Both the position numbers and the translations under genes were made by a program. The notes beneath the pieces are model-generated. The model worked only from the letters and a program-made list of their open reading frames with translations, did no database searches and was not told where the DNA came from. A stretch of DNA of 64,000 bases, from positions 186,001 to 250,000 of the forward strand of contig NZ_FTLX01000004.1 in the NCBI RefSeq assembly GCF_900156125.1, read 5' to 3'. Each line of letters starts with the position of its first letter. Position 1 is the first letter of the stretch. Below, one piece after another: positions 33,013 to 42,267 of this stretch. The stretch comes from Domibacillus enclensis (lineage in GTDB: Bacteria; Bacillota; Bacilli; Bacillales; Domibacillaceae).

Positions 33013-34161
33013 TTAGGTCGTGTATTCACCATTGATTTTCACGTAGTCATAAGATAGATCGCAGCCCCATACGGTTGCTTGTCCAGTGCCGTGACCGAGC
33101 GAAATTTTAATTAGCACTTCATTCGTTTTCAAATATTCCTCAAGCTCAGCCCGCTTGTCTTCTGTCGGCGCTCCGTTTTTAAATACATAAACATCGGCGA
33201 AGGAAACCGAAACGGCGGATGTATCAACCGCATCTTCCGCATTTCCAATTGTAGACATGATGCGCCCCCAGTTCGGATCTTCGCCGAAAATGGCGGTTTT
33301 CACAAGCGGTGAATTAATAATGGATTTGCCGATTTTTTTGGCAGCCGCATCATTGGCAGCTCCAGATACCTGCACTTCAACAAGCTTCGTCGCGCCTTCT
33401 CCGTCGCGTGCAATTTCTTTTGCGAGCTCTATACATAAATCGGTCAGCACCGCTTCAAACTCATTCAGGTCCACCTGTCCGGCGAGGCCGTTTGCCAGAA
33501 TCGCCACTGTGTCGCTCGTGCTTGTATCGCCATCAACTGATACGCTGTTAAAGGAAACATCAACGGCTTTTTTCAGCATATTCTGCAAATCCGCGGGTTC
33601 AATCGCGGCATCCGTTAAAATGTAGCTGAGCATCGTCGCCATATTCGGCTCGATCATGCCGGAGCCCTTGGCCATAGCGGAGATCGTGACATCACCGATC
33701 TTTCGAGACCGGAATTTCGGGTATGTATCCGTCGTCATAATCGCCTTTGCGGACTGCTCGAGACCATGCGAAGACAGCTGCGCCTTCAATCCCGGTACGG
33801 CAGCCGTAATTTTTTCAACCGGCAGCGGGACGCCGATGACTCCAGTGGAGGAAGGCAGTACATCGCTTGCGCTTATGCCCAGTTCAGCTGCTACAGCTTC
33901 TGTCATCGTTTGAGCATCCTTTAAGCCTTGCTCGCCTGTAGCGACATTGGCGTTTTTGCTGTTGACGGCAATGGCCTGCAGGTATCCATCCTTTACATGG
34001 TCTTTTCCGACCACAATCGGTGCACCGCAAAACTGGTTTTTCGTAAACATTGCGGCGGCAGAGGCGCGTGTTTCGGAGAAAATAATCGTGAAATCGAGTG
34101 TATCATCTTTAATCCCTGCGTTCACAGAGCAGGACATAAATCCTTTTGGAAATTGAGTCAA
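33013..34161 (-). CDS. argJ: Bifunctional ornithine acetyltransferase / N-acetylglutamate synthase
   Basis: 382 residues from TTG 34161. This start has GGGAGGA (complement of 34168-34174) at 6 nt. The in-frame ATG at 34197 would overlap the -10 box at 34196-34201 and so lie upstream of the transcript start. ArgJ is made as a proenzyme cleaved before the nucleophile Thr176 in MATMLSYI, and SSTGVIG and SVSVDGDTSTSDT are family marks. It moves acetyl groups from acetylornithine to glutamate. No other arg biosynthetic genes of the usual cluster adjoin it, except the divergent acetyltransferase. Confidence 0.95.
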   Translation of the reverse strand: MTQFPKGFMSCSVNAGIKDDTLDFTIIFSETRASAAAMFTKNQFCGAPIVVGKDHVKDGYLQAIAVNSKNANVATGEQGLKDAQTMTEAVAAELGISASDVLPSSTGVIGVPLPVEKITAAVPGLKAQLSSHGLEQSAKAIMTTDTYPKFRSRKIGDVTISAMAKGSGMIEPNMATMLSYILTDAAIEPADLQNMLKKAVDVSFNSVSVDGDTSTSDTVAILANGLAGQVDLNEFEAVLTDLCIELAKEIARDGEGATKLVEVQVSGAANDAAAKKIGKSIINSPLVKTAIFGEDPNWGRIMSTIGNAEDAVDTSAVSVSFADVYVFKNGAPTEDKRAELEEYLKTNEVLIKISLGHGTGQATVWGCDLSYDYVKINGEYTT

Positions 34162-34195
34162 AGAAAATCCTCCCAGCGTTTCGTAAGATGTTATC

Positions 34196-34225
34196 ATTAT
34201 ACAATGAGATTCGGGAACAAGTGAA
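34196..34225 (-). promoter_or_regulatory. Promoter of argJ
   Basis: Minus-strand TATAAT (complement of 34196-34201) and TTCACT (complement of 34220-34225), 18 nt apart. The ARG box starts 5 nt further upstream. Confidence 0.6.
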
Positions 34226-34229
34226 GGGT

Positions 34230-34249
34230 ATTTGAATAATTATTCAAAT
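34230..34249. promoter_or_regulatory. ARG box (AhrC/ArgR operator)
   Basis: ATTTGAATAATTATTCAAAT, a perfect 20-bp palindrome containing TGAATAATTATTCA, which fits the arginine repressor consensus of Bacillus and E. coli. It lies between the divergent promoters of argJ and the acetyltransferase gene. Confidence 0.85.
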
Positions 34250-34266
34250 AAAATGTATAGAATCAC

Positions 34267-34294
34267 TTGACATACAGTGGGAAATTAGTAAGAT
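34267..34294 (+). promoter_or_regulatory. Promoter of the argA-like gene
   Basis: TTGACA (34267-34272) and TAAGAT (34289-34294), 16 nt apart, 37 nt before the start codon and 17 nt downstream of the ARG box. Confidence 0.65.
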
Positions 34295-34330
34295 AGAAAG
34301 ATAATATAAGAACGGAAAGGGTGAGAAATC

Positions 34331-34789
34331 ATGATCGAAGTACGTAAAGCGGTGCTGGCTGACGTGGAACAAGTATTTGAACTCGTGAATCATTATGCAA
34401 ATGAAGGGCTGATGCTGCCGCGAACGAAGGACTCGCTTGTCCTGAATCTGCAATCTATTTTTGTGGCAGAAGAAGCGGGAGAAATACTGGGCATTGCCAG
34501 CCTCGCGATCCTCGGTCATGATCTCGCTGAAATCCGATCACTTGGTGTAAAAGACACGGCAATGGGACGCGGCATTGGAAAAATGCTCGTTGAACGGGTT
34601 GTAGAGGAAACGAAGCTGATCGGTATTCCAAAGCTGATTTCATTAACCTACCAGGTTGTTTTCTTTGAAAAGTGCGGATTCGAAGTGATTCAAAAAACCG
34701 AAATGCCGCAAAAGGTATGGACAGACTGCATCCACTGTCCGAAATTCCCGAGCTGTGATGAAATCGCCATGGCGATTCAAACCGCTTAA
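34331..34789 (+). CDS. GNAT N-acetyltransferase, short ArgA-like
   Basis: 152 residues behind GGAAAGGGTGAG (34314-34325). GNAT fold: IRSLGVKDTAMGRGIGK carries the acetyl-CoA loop (RxxGxG), and the C terminus HCPKFPSCDEIAM is typical of short N-acetylglutamate synthase-like proteins. The shared ARG box with argJ supports a role in acetylating glutamate to prime or refill the arginine cycle. Other acetyl acceptors cannot be excluded. Confidence 0.75.
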   Translation: MIEVRKAVLADVEQVFELVNHYANEGLMLPRTKDSLVLNLQSIFVAEEAGEILGIASLAILGHDLAEIRSLGVKDTAMGRGIGKMLVERVVEETKLIGIPKLISLTYQVVFFEKCGFEVIQKTEMPQKVWTDCIHCPKFPSCDEIAMAIQTA

Positions 34790-34795
34790 CTCATC

Positions 34796-34838
34796 ATCGG
34801 CGTCCAGTTTACTGGACAGCCGATTTATTTTTGTTCAA
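34796..34838 (+). terminator. Terminator of the argA-like gene
   Basis: ATCGGCGTCCAG (34796-34807) and CTGGACAGCCGAT form a stem with one internal mismatch, followed by TTATTTTTG. Confidence 0.7.
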
Positions 34839-34913
34839 TGGATCATTTTTTGTGAAAATGGGGTATACAGAGATTATATTGTGTTTCACAAGCAGATGAC
34901 AGGAGAGATGATG

Positions 34914-36650
34914 ATGGAACGAAATCGTACAATGATGCAATTTTTTGAATGGCATTTACCTGCGGACCAAAAGCATTGGGCACGACTTGAGGAAAGAGCA
35001 AAGGAATTAAAGGACGCGGGGATCGGAGCCGTTTGGGTACCTCCAGTAACAAAAGGACAGTCTGCGGAGGACACGGGCTACGGTGTGTACGATTTATTTG
35101 ACCTGGGCGAGTTCGATCAAAAAGGAACAGTGCCGACGAAATACGGAACAAAGGAAGAACTCGAAAACGCCATCAAAGCCTGTCATGATGCGGGCATTCA
35201 TGTATATGTGGATGTTGTGATGAACCATAAAGCGGGGGCGGATGAAACAGAGCGGTTCGCCGTTGTCGAAGTGGATCAAAACGACCGGAAAAAAGTGATA
35301 TCGGAAGAACCATTTGAAATTGAAGGGTGGACAAAGTTTACGTTTCCCGGAAGAAAAGGAAAGTATTCTGATTTCGAGTGGCGGTTCCAGCACTTTAACG
35401 GAACGGACTTTGATGCAAAAGAAGACCGCACCGGCATTTTCCGAATCGAAGGTGAATATAAAAATTGGAATGACAACGTAGACGATGAATTTGGCAATTA
35501 CGACTACTTAATGTTTGCCAATATTGACTATCGTCATCCGAAAGTACGTGAAGAAGTGATCAAATGGGGCAAATGGATGGCTGAAACGCTTGACTGTGAT
35601 GGCTACCGCCTTGATGCCATCAAGCACATCGATCACAACTTCGTCGATGAGTTCTCAAAAGAAGTAGTGGAAGAACGGGGCGATGACTTCTTTTTTGTTG
35701 GCGAATTCTGGGTGTCGGAGCTTGAGCCGTGTGCGAATATGATTGAAGAAACAAACGGACGCATTCATTTGTTTGATGTGCCGCTTAAATATAATTTATT
35801 CAGTGCATCGCAGGAAGGTGCAAAATACGACCTGTCTAAAATATTTGAAGGAACAGTTGTCGCCAATTATCCGCAAAATGCCGTGACGTTTGTGGATAAC
35901 CATGATACGCAGCCGGGAGAAGCGCTCGAGTCCTTCCTGGCCGATTGGTTTAAACAAAGTGCCTATGCACTGACACTGCTCCGTAAAGATGGCTATCCGT
36001 GCGTTTTTTACGGTGACTATTACGGCATTGGCGGCGATGAGCCGGTTGATCCGAAAAAAGAAGCGATTGATCCGCTCCTGTACAGCCGTCTGCACAAGGC
36101 TTACGGGGAGCAGGTGGATTATTTTGACCACCCAAACACTGTTGGTTGGATAAGAAAAGGAACAGCGGAAATTGAGCGCTCCGGCTGTGCGGTTGTCATT
36201 AATAACAGTGAAGAAGGCGGCGAAAAGCACATGTGCGTCGGCGAAGAACGGGCCGGTGAGAAGTGGGTCGACATGCTGAATTCACGCGAAGAAATCATTG
36301 AAATTGGGGAAGATGGCTGCGCAACGTTCCCGGTAAACGCAGGATCAGTCTCCGTCTGGGCACTCCCGGAACAAGACGTCAAAGAGCCAGACCCAGAAGC
36401 TGACCGCAAATCAGCCCTCATGCAGGAGCTCGTACAGGAAGTGAAGCAGGAGCTCAAGGACGAGATTAAGCAGGAATTAATGGGAGAGCTGAAGCAGGAA
36501 GTAGAAGAAACAGTTGAGCATAAAACGTCAGAAGCCGATGCAGACAAAAAGGATTTGAAAAAAGAAATCAAGCGTGAAGCCAAGCGGGAAATCAAAAAAG
36601 AACTGAAAAAAGAGCTTGGTAAAGACGATAAAGAAAATAAAAAGAAATAA
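34914..36650 (+). CDS. Cytoplasmic alpha-amylase (GH13) with charged C-terminal tail
   Basis: 578 residues with no signal peptide. MMQFFEWHLP at the start is typical of GH13_5-type intracellular amylases. Catalytic residues: Asp234 (YRLDAIKH), Glu264 (FVGEFW), Asp331 region (VDNHD, 327-331). Residues 1-~485 form the usual enzyme. The last ~90 residues are an unusual Lys/Glu-rich tail with repeated QEVKQELKDEIKQEL and KKEIKREAKREIKKEL heptads. It degrades internal alpha-glucans or maltodextrins. AGGAGA at 34901-34906 best fits ATG 34914 among three successive ATGs. Confidence 0.85.
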   Translation: MERNRTMMQFFEWHLPADQKHWARLEERAKELKDAGIGAVWVPPVTKGQSAEDTGYGVYDLFDLGEFDQKGTVPTKYGTKEELENAIKACHDAGIHVYVDVVMNHKAGADETERFAVVEVDQNDRKKVISEEPFEIEGWTKFTFPGRKGKYSDFEWRFQHFNGTDFDAKEDRTGIFRIEGEYKNWNDNVDDEFGNYDYLMFANIDYRHPKVREEVIKWGKWMAETLDCDGYRLDAIKHIDHNFVDEFSKEVVEERGDDFFFVGEFWVSELEPCANMIEETNGRIHLFDVPLKYNLFSASQEGAKYDLSKIFEGTVVANYPQNAVTFVDNHDTQPGEALESFLADWFKQSAYALTLLRKDGYPCVFYGDYYGIGGDEPVDPKKEAIDPLLYSRLHKAYGEQVDYFDHPNTVGWIRKGTAEIERSGCAVVINNSEEGGEKHMCVGEERAGEKWVDMLNSREEIIEIGEDGCATFPVNAGSVSVWALPEQDVKEPDPEADRKSALMQELVQEVKQELKDEIKQELMGELKQEVEETVEHKTSEADADKKDLKKEIKREAKREIKKELKKELGKDDKENKKK

Positions 36651-36659
36651 AAAAAGGAA

Positions 36660-36693
36660 GAGCCTCTGCTACCGTAGCAGAGGCTCTCTTTTT
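36660..36693. terminator. Bidirectional terminator between amylase and glnS
   Basis: GAGCCTCTGCTA (36660-36671) and TAGCAGAGGCTC (36675-36686) with loop CCG, flanked by A and T runs. Confidence 0.9.
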
Positions 36694-38340
36694 TTATAGT
36701 CTGAACGAGCTTTTTAAAGACACGATCCGGTTAAAGACCGGCTTGCCGGGCTTTGAGTGCTTCGGATCGACGTTAAAGTAGCCGTGCCGGAAAAACTGCA
36801 GCTTTTCCTGCGCGTCAATGTTCTGTAAGTTCGGCTCGATAAAGCCATTCAGTGTTTCGAGTGATTTTTCATTCACGTAATCAAGGAATGTTTTTTCTTC
36901 GTCTTCTTCTTCACTGTCCAGAATAAGCGGCTCGTATAAACGGAATTCTGCTGGAACCGCATGAGTGGCGTCAACCCAGTGAATGGTTCCTTTTACTTTG
37001 CGCTCATTAAAGTCTGATCCGCTTTTTGTCCGCGGATCATACGTACAGTGAATTTCAACCACGTTGCCGTCTTCGTCTTTAATGAAATCCTCGCACTTGA
37101 CGAAGTACGCGTGCTTTAAACGAACTTCATTTCCAGGGAAAAGCCGGAAGTATTTTTTTGGCGGCTCTTCCATAAAGTCTTCCTGCTCAATATAAATTTC
37201 ACGGGAAAACGGAATTTGACGCGTGCCCATCTCCGGATTTTCCGGATTGATCTCCGCATCCAGCCATTCCATTTCTCCTTCAGGATAGTTCGTAATGACA
37301 AGCTTCAATGGACGAAGAACGCCCATTGTCCGCGGCGCCTTCAGCTTCAGGTCTTCACGGACAAAGTGATCCAGCATCGCAGAATCGACAACGCCTGATC
37401 CTTTCGAAACGCCTGTTTCTTTGACGAATTCACGAATGGCTTCCGCTGTAAAGCCCCGGCGGCGCATCCCTGAGATCGTTGGAAGGCGCGGGTCATCCCA
37501 GCCATCCACGTGCTGTTCATCGACAAGCTGCTTCAGCTTGCGCTTGCTCATTACCGTGTTAGTGATATTTAAGCGGCCGAACTCAATCTGCTGCGGCTGC
37601 ATGTCCATCTCACACTCACGGACGACCCATTCGTAAAGCGGACGGTGGTCTTCAAACTCTGTTGTGCAAAGAGAATGGGTCACTCCTTCGATCGCGTCTT
37701 CTAGCGGGTGAGCAAAGTCATACATCGGGTAAATGCACCACGTATCCCCTGTATTATGATGAGTCGCGTGAGACACACGGTATAAAACCGGATCACGCAA
37801 GTTTAAGTTTGGCGACGCCATGTCGATTTTTGCGCGAAGCACCTTTGATCCGTCAGCGAATTCGCCTTTTTTCATGCGCTCGAACAAATCGAGGTTTTCT
37901 TCAGCTGAACGCGAACGGTGCGGACTTTCTTTTCCCGGCTCTGTTAGCGTTCCACGGTATTCGCGGATTTCATCTGCGGACAAATCATCGACATATGCGA
38001 GCCCTTTGTTAATTAACAAAACAGCCCGGTCATACATTTCGTCAAAATAATTCGATGCATAGTGAAGTTCATCCCACTCATATCCGAGCCAGGACACATC
38101 TTCCTTAATCGAATCGACATATTCCTGATCTTCCTTTAATGGGTTTGTATCGTCAAAGCGCAAATTCGTTTTGCCGCCAAAATCGTCCGCTAAGCCGAAG
38201 TTGATGACAATGGATTTAGCGTGTCCAATATGAAGATAACCGTTCGGTTCAGGCGGGAAGCGAGTAATAACATGATCTCGTTTGCCTGTTTCTAAGTCTT
38301 GCTTGATAATCGTGCGAATAAAATTGGATGATTGTTCCAA
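36694..38340 (-). CDS. glnS: Glutaminyl-tRNA synthetase
   Basis: 548 residues from TTG 38340 (SD GAAAGG about 12 nt away). Class I motifs HIGH (37-40, in [14 protein letters not shown]) and MSK (264-266, in VMSKRKL) are intact. The C-terminal anticodon-binding beta-barrels are complete ([22 protein letters not shown]). It charges tRNA-Gln directly. Most Bacilli instead make Gln-tRNA with GatCAB from Glu-tRNA-Gln, so GlnRS here is an uncommon, probably transferred gene. Whether gatCAB is also kept cannot be seen in this window. Confidence 0.95.
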   Translation of the reverse strand: MEQSSNFIRTIIKQDLETGKRDHVITRFPPEPNGYLHIGHAKSIVINFGLADDFGGKTNLRFDDTNPLKEDQEYVDSIKEDVSWLGYEWDELHYASNYFDEMYDRAVLLINKGLAYVDDLSADEIREYRGTLTEPGKESPHRSRSAEENLDLFERMKKGEFADGSKVLRAKIDMASPNLNLRDPVLYRVSHATHHNTGDTWCIYPMYDFAHPLEDAIEGVTHSLCTTEFEDHRPLYEWVVRECEMDMQPQQIEFGRLNITNTVMSKRKLKQLVDEQHVDGWDDPRLPTISGMRRRGFTAEAIREFVKETGVSKGSGVVDSAMLDHFVREDLKLKAPRTMGVLRPLKLVITNYPEGEMEWLDAEINPENPEMGTRQIPFSREIYIEQEDFMEEPPKKYFRLFPGNEVRLKHAYFVKCEDFIKDEDGNVVEIHCTYDPRTKSGSDFNERKVKGTIHWVDATHAVPAEFRLYEPLILDSEEEDEEKTFLDYVNEKSLETLNGFIEPNLQNIDAQEKLQFFRHGYFNVDPKHSKPGKPVFNRIVSLKSSFRL

Positions 38341-38418
38341 GGTGATACCAGCCTTTCTCTGTTAAGGTCATGTAGGTTTATTATATTTCACTGACCGCAC
38401 GAAAGAAAGGGCTGGGCG

Positions 38419-39882
38419 CTATTCTTTCATTTTCGCGGTGAATTCGTCGAACCGTTCTTCTGTGATCCCTTCTGTTTTCGTCATAAGACTTACAACGATC
38501 ACAGCAATAAGGGAGAAAGCAAATCCCGGAATGAGCTCGTACCATTCAGCAAGAGCCGGCACCTTCGACCAGACAATGACGGTTACAGCACCGACAACCA
38601 TTCCGGCTAGTGCGCCCCATTTCGTCATGCGTTTCCAGTACAAGCTAAGTAAAATAGCCGGTCCGAATGCAGCGCCAAAGCCTGCCCACGCGTAGCTGAC
38701 CAGTCCAAGAATTGTATCGTTTTGCTCCCAGGCAAGCGCCAGGCCGATAACGGAAATGATCAACACTGACAGGCGCCCTAAAAAGACAAGCTCTTTATCC
38801 GAGGCGTCCTTGCGGAAAAACGTTTTGTACAAGTCTTCTGTCAGCGAGCTTGATGTGACAAGCAGCTGAGAAGAAATGGTACTCATCACAGCAGCTAAAA
38901 TCGCTGATAAAATAAAGCCGGTTATGATCGGGTGAAACAAAATATCACCAAGTGCAATAAAAACTGTTTCAGGATCTTCAAGCGTCATCCCGTTCATCGA
39001 GTAATACGCAATGCCGAGAAAGCCGGTAAACATCGCACCAATTGTTGAGAAAATCATCCAGCTCATGCCGATCCGGCGCGCTGTTTTCACATCTTTCCTA
39101 GACGTGATCGCCATGAAACGGACGATGATATGCGGCTGACCGAAGTAGCCGAGTCCCCATGCGAACAATGAAATGATGCCTACTAAGCTTTGTCCTTGAA
39201 AAATATTCAGCATGTTCGGATCGATTGAACGCACTTCTGACACAGCTGTATCAAGTCCGCCAATTTCCATCAATGCCACAATCGGAACTAAAATCAAGGC
39301 GATGACCATAATAATCCCTTGAACAAAATCGGTCCAGCTGACAGCTAAAAACCCGCCAAAGAGTGTGTAAGCAACAACAATGCCTGTAACGACAAACAAG
39401 CCAGTCCGGTAATCAAGGCCAAATGTTGTATTAAATAAAACACCGCCGGAAACCATACCGGAAGAAACATAAAACGTGAAGAAAACTAAAATGACGATCC
39501 CTGATACGAGACGCAGCATTTTGGACTTGTCATCAAAGCGATTTTCCAAAAAGCCGGGAATCGTAATCGAGTCGTTCGCCACCTCTGTATACGTACGCAA
39601 TCTTGGCGCAACAAAAAGCCAGTTCGCCCATGCACCGAGTGTCAGCCCGAATACAATCCAGGAAGAACTGATCCCGGTTAAGTACATCGCACCCGGCAAC
39701 CCCATTAGGAGCCAGCTGCTCATATCCGAAGCACCGGCAGAAAGCGCCGTAACGGCAGGACCCAACCCGCGGCCGCCAAGCATATAGTCTGTTAAGTTGG
39801 AGGTTTTTTTATACGCAAACCACCCAATGAACAGCATAGCAGCCATGTAAATGACAACTGAAACTAACAACAAATAATCCAT
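38419..39882 (-). CDS. putP: Sodium/proline symporter
   Basis: 487 residues, about 13 membrane helices of the SSS/LeuT fold. GGRGLGPAVTALSAGASDMSS (helix 2) and the following GLPGAMYLTG are the Na+/proline motifs of PutP, and YAWAGFGAAFGPAILLSLYW is the later family signature. It imports proline with Na+ for nutrition or osmoprotection. SD AAAGGATG, ATG 39882. It is monocistronic, next to glnS. Confidence 0.9.
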   Translation of the reverse strand: MDYLLLVSVVIYMAAMLFIGWFAYKKTSNLTDYMLGGRGLGPAVTALSAGASDMSSWLLMGLPGAMYLTGISSSWIVFGLTLGAWANWLFVAPRLRTYTEVANDSITIPGFLENRFDDKSKMLRLVSGIVILVFFTFYVSSGMVSGGVLFNTTFGLDYRTGLFVVTGIVVAYTLFGGFLAVSWTDFVQGIIMVIALILVPIVALMEIGGLDTAVSEVRSIDPNMLNIFQGQSLVGIISLFAWGLGYFGQPHIIVRFMAITSRKDVKTARRIGMSWMIFSTIGAMFTGFLGIAYYSMNGMTLEDPETVFIALGDILFHPIITGFILSAILAAVMSTISSQLLVTSSSLTEDLYKTFFRKDASDKELVFLGRLSVLIISVIGLALAWEQNDTILGLVSYAWAGFGAAFGPAILLSLYWKRMTKWGALAGMVVGAVTVIVWSKVPALAEWYELIPGFAFSLIAVIVVSLMTKTEGITEERFDEFTAKMKE

Positions 39883-39944
39883 CGAGACATCCTTTCTGTT
39901 TTAACGTAACGGTAACCATTATAACGAAACCAGAAAAAATGTAA

Positions 39945-39985
39945 AAAAAAGAAGGCTCTCCGACCGAGTGCCGAAAAGCCTTTCA
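39945..39985 (-). terminator. Terminator of the DUF948-like gene
   Basis: Minus-strand AAGGCT...AGCCTT stem with a second internal pairing (CGGCACTCGGTCG) followed by eight T residues. Confidence 0.65.
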
Positions 39986-39996
39986 TTCCCATTGCA

Positions 39997-40326
39997 TCAA
40001 GCTTTCGCAGTTTTTTTATTTTTTCTTGATTCCAGGGCTGTTTTTGCTAAAAATTTGGCGTTTTGCGGTATTTGTTTTGTTTCATTTACGGTGAGGGTAA
40101 CAGCCTGTTTTGCATGATCCACATCCGCCATAATGTGTTCCTGATGGACCTTCAGTTCATCTGTTTCCCCTTTAATTTTATTGGTTTCTGTTTGAATACG
40201 CTCCTGTGCTGCTTTTAAGTGATCGATTTTCGGCTTCATTGATTTAACTGCTTTTACAGCCGAAACAGCAAGAAAAACGAGCGCAATGATTAGAATTGCA
40301 AGACTTGCCCAGCCAATCCATTCCAT
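39997..40326 (-). CDS. DUF948-like single-pass membrane protein
   Basis: 109 residues from ATG 40326 (SD CAGGAGGT 7 nt upstream). One N-terminal membrane helix (WIGWASLAILIIALVFLAVSA) is followed by a coiled coil with heptads (KPKIDHLKAAQERIQTET) and a basic Lys-rich end. This matches DUF948 proteins of Bacilli, e.g. the YtxG general stress type. Probably membrane-anchored and facing the cytoplasm; function unknown. Confidence 0.65.
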   Translation of the reverse strand: MEWIGWASLAILIIALVFLAVSAVKAVKSMKPKIDHLKAAQERIQTETNKIKGETDELKVHQEHIMADVDHAKQAVTLTVNETKQIPQNAKFLAKTALESRKNKKTAKA

Positions 40327-40444
40327 ACTCATACCTCCTGAAAATAAGTGCTTTGTTTTACTGTACCCTGAATGAGCCGGAAAGTAACAGAAAATGTTTC
40401 GTAAAACAGCAAAAACGGAAAAAGAAAGGAAAGGAAGTGGAGCC

Positions 40445-41680
40445 ATGATCAAAGAACGGATGAAATTAAACATCGCACGACACATCTGGGTTGTACCCGC
40501 CATTTACAGCATTGGCGCGCTGCTGCTGGCCATTCTCATTGTTTGGATTGATATCGCTCATTATGAAACCGTGAAGAAAGTGGTGCCGAACCGTTTGCTG
40601 ACGAGCACGTCCTTGACGCAGACTATCCTCGGCTCGATCGCAGGCTCACTGCTCACCATGACCTCTATTACGTTTTCAACCTTAATGGTCGTATTAACGA
40701 CTTATTCAGGTCAATTTTCACCCCGTATCCTGCAAAATTTTATTCATGATAAAGTAACACTCCGCGTTTTGGGCGTATTTATGGGCGGGTTTGTTTATTC
40801 CATGTTTTCCCTGCTGTTTATTCGGGAAGTAAATGATGACGATCCGGTTATATCTGCAGCAGTGGGTGTGTGCATTGCTCTCATCTGCTTAATCTTTTTT
40901 GCTCACTTCCTGCAGCACGTGGCGAATTCCATACAAGTGACGAAGCTGATCGACCGAATTGCTGATGAAGCCGTTGAAATGATTGAAAAAATGGGTAAGC
41001 AGGGAAGACGAACAGCTGAAAGGCCTGACCTTGAAGGAAAGGAATGGACCCAGCTCCATTTTGAGAAAAAAGGATATATTCAGCTGTACGAAGTGAAAAA
41101 GCTGCTAGAAGCGGCAGAGAAGCATCAGTGTACGATCGAGCTTTTGGAACCGATCGGATCGTTTGTCATCAAAAAAGCACCGATGGCTAAAGTGTACGGA
41201 ACAAAAGCTGCTGCTGAAGCTATTCATGCCTCTGTTAAAGTCGGAGATGAACGGGCGCCTGCTCAGGACGTGGAGTTCGCCATTCAAAAACTGGCTGAAA
41301 TTACGCTCCGTGCGCTGGCGCCGGGAGCAAATGATCCGAATACAGCGATTGACAGCATTCGCCACATTGGCATGGCATTAAAGGAAGCAAGCTATCTGGA
41401 CGGACAATACGTTGTATACGACGAGCGGTTAATTGTTCCGCAGCGTCCTTTTGAAGAACTTCTATACGAAACATTTTATGAAATCTGCTATTCAGGAAGA
41501 GACCGTGTCTCCGTGCTGATTGCAGTGTTTGATGCATTGAAAATGATTGAACGGGATCAGACCCCGGCTATACAAAAGAAAGTCCGCAAATTTGGTGAAT
41601 ACGTGCGGGCTAAAGTAGAGGAGGATATTTTAAATGAAACAGACCGGCGGAGAATTACCGAACGATTCGAACAGCTATAA
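40445..41680 (+). CDS. DUF2254 membrane protein
   Basis: 411 residues from ATG 40445. Four N-terminal membrane helices (up to ~residue 150), including the conserved TSTSLTQTILGSIAGSLLTM and FSTLMVVLTTYSGQFSPR. A soluble C-terminal part carries ALAPGANDPNTAIDSI, a DUF2254 hallmark. The family is widespread but has no known function. SD GGAAGTGGAG (40431-40440). It overlaps the following glycosylase gene by 47 nt. Confidence 0.75.
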   Translation: MIKERMKLNIARHIWVVPAIYSIGALLLAILIVWIDIAHYETVKKVVPNRLLTSTSLTQTILGSIAGSLLTMTSITFSTLMVVLTTYSGQFSPRILQNFIHDKVTLRVLGVFMGGFVYSMFSLLFIREVNDDDPVISAAVGVCIALICLIFFAHFLQHVANSIQVTKLIDRIADEAVEMIEKMGKQGRRTAERPDLEGKEWTQLHFEKKGYIQLYEVKKLLEAAEKHQCTIELLEPIGSFVIKKAPMAKVYGTKAAAEAIHASVKVGDERAPAQDVEFAIQKLAEITLRALAPGANDPNTAIDSIRHIGMALKEASYLDGQYVVYDERLIVPQRPFEELLYETFYEICYSGRDRVSVLIAVFDALKMIERDQTPAIQKKVRKFGEYVRAKVEEDILNETDRRRITERFEQL

Positions 41681-42254
41681 GCCGGTCAGCGAAGCCTTTT
41701 ACAAATTGCCTACCTTGACACTGGCGCGCAATTTGCTTGGATGTCTTCTTGTGAAGGAAACGGAGGAAGGCACCGCTTCAGGTTTTATTGTGGAAACAGA
41801 AGCATACAGGGGGCCGCTCGACCGAGCAGCACATAGCTATAATAATAGAAGGACAAAGCGTACAGAAGTGATGTTTGCAGAAGCTGGACGTGTATACACG
41901 TACGTGATGCACACTCATTGCCTCGTTAACGTTGTCAGCGGAGATGTGGGTGTGCCGGAGGCTGTTTTAATCCGAGCTGTGGAGCCGCATGAAGGGATCG
42001 AGTTAATGGAAGAGCGGCGCAGCGGTGTATCCGGAAGACAATTAACGAGTGGACCGGGAAAGCTGACAAAGGCTCTCGGCATTCAAATGACGGATTACGG
42101 AAACCGCTTTGATGAGCCGCCGCTTTATATCGCACCCGGCTTTGCTCCGGAGAAAATAGAAACAGGCCCGCGGATTGGCATTCCGAATACCGGCGAAGCG
42201 AAAGAGTACCCGTGGCGCTTTTGGGTAGCGGGGAATCCTTACGTGTCAAGGTAA
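41634..42254 (+). CDS. DNA-3-methyladenine glycosylase (AAG/MPG family)
   Basis: 206 residues behind GAGGAGGA (41618-41625). AAG-type features: IVETEAYRGPLDRAAHSY with the catalytic Glu, YVMHTHCLVNVV, and EAVLIRAVEP. The enzyme removes 3-methyladenine, hypoxanthine and related alkylated bases to start base excision repair. It is like B. subtilis YxlJ. Overlap with the DUF2254 gene suggests coupled translation. Confidence 0.9.
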   Translation: MKQTGGELPNDSNSYKPVSEAFYKLPTLTLARNLLGCLLVKETEEGTASGFIVETEAYRGPLDRAAHSYNNRRTKRTEVMFAEAGRVYTYVMHTHCLVNVVSGDVGVPEAVLIRAVEPHEGIELMEERRSGVSGRQLTSGPGKLTKALGIQMTDYGNRFDEPPLYIAPGFAPEKIETGPRIGIPNTGEAKEYPWRFWVAGNPYVSR

Positions 42255-42267
42255 GCTGGCGGGGAAG

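Noticed and set aside
34755-34913. N-terminal extension of the amylase from 34755
   Set aside because: The extension overlaps the acetyltransferase gene and its terminator, lacks an SD and does not resemble a signal peptide; ATG 34914 has the SD.
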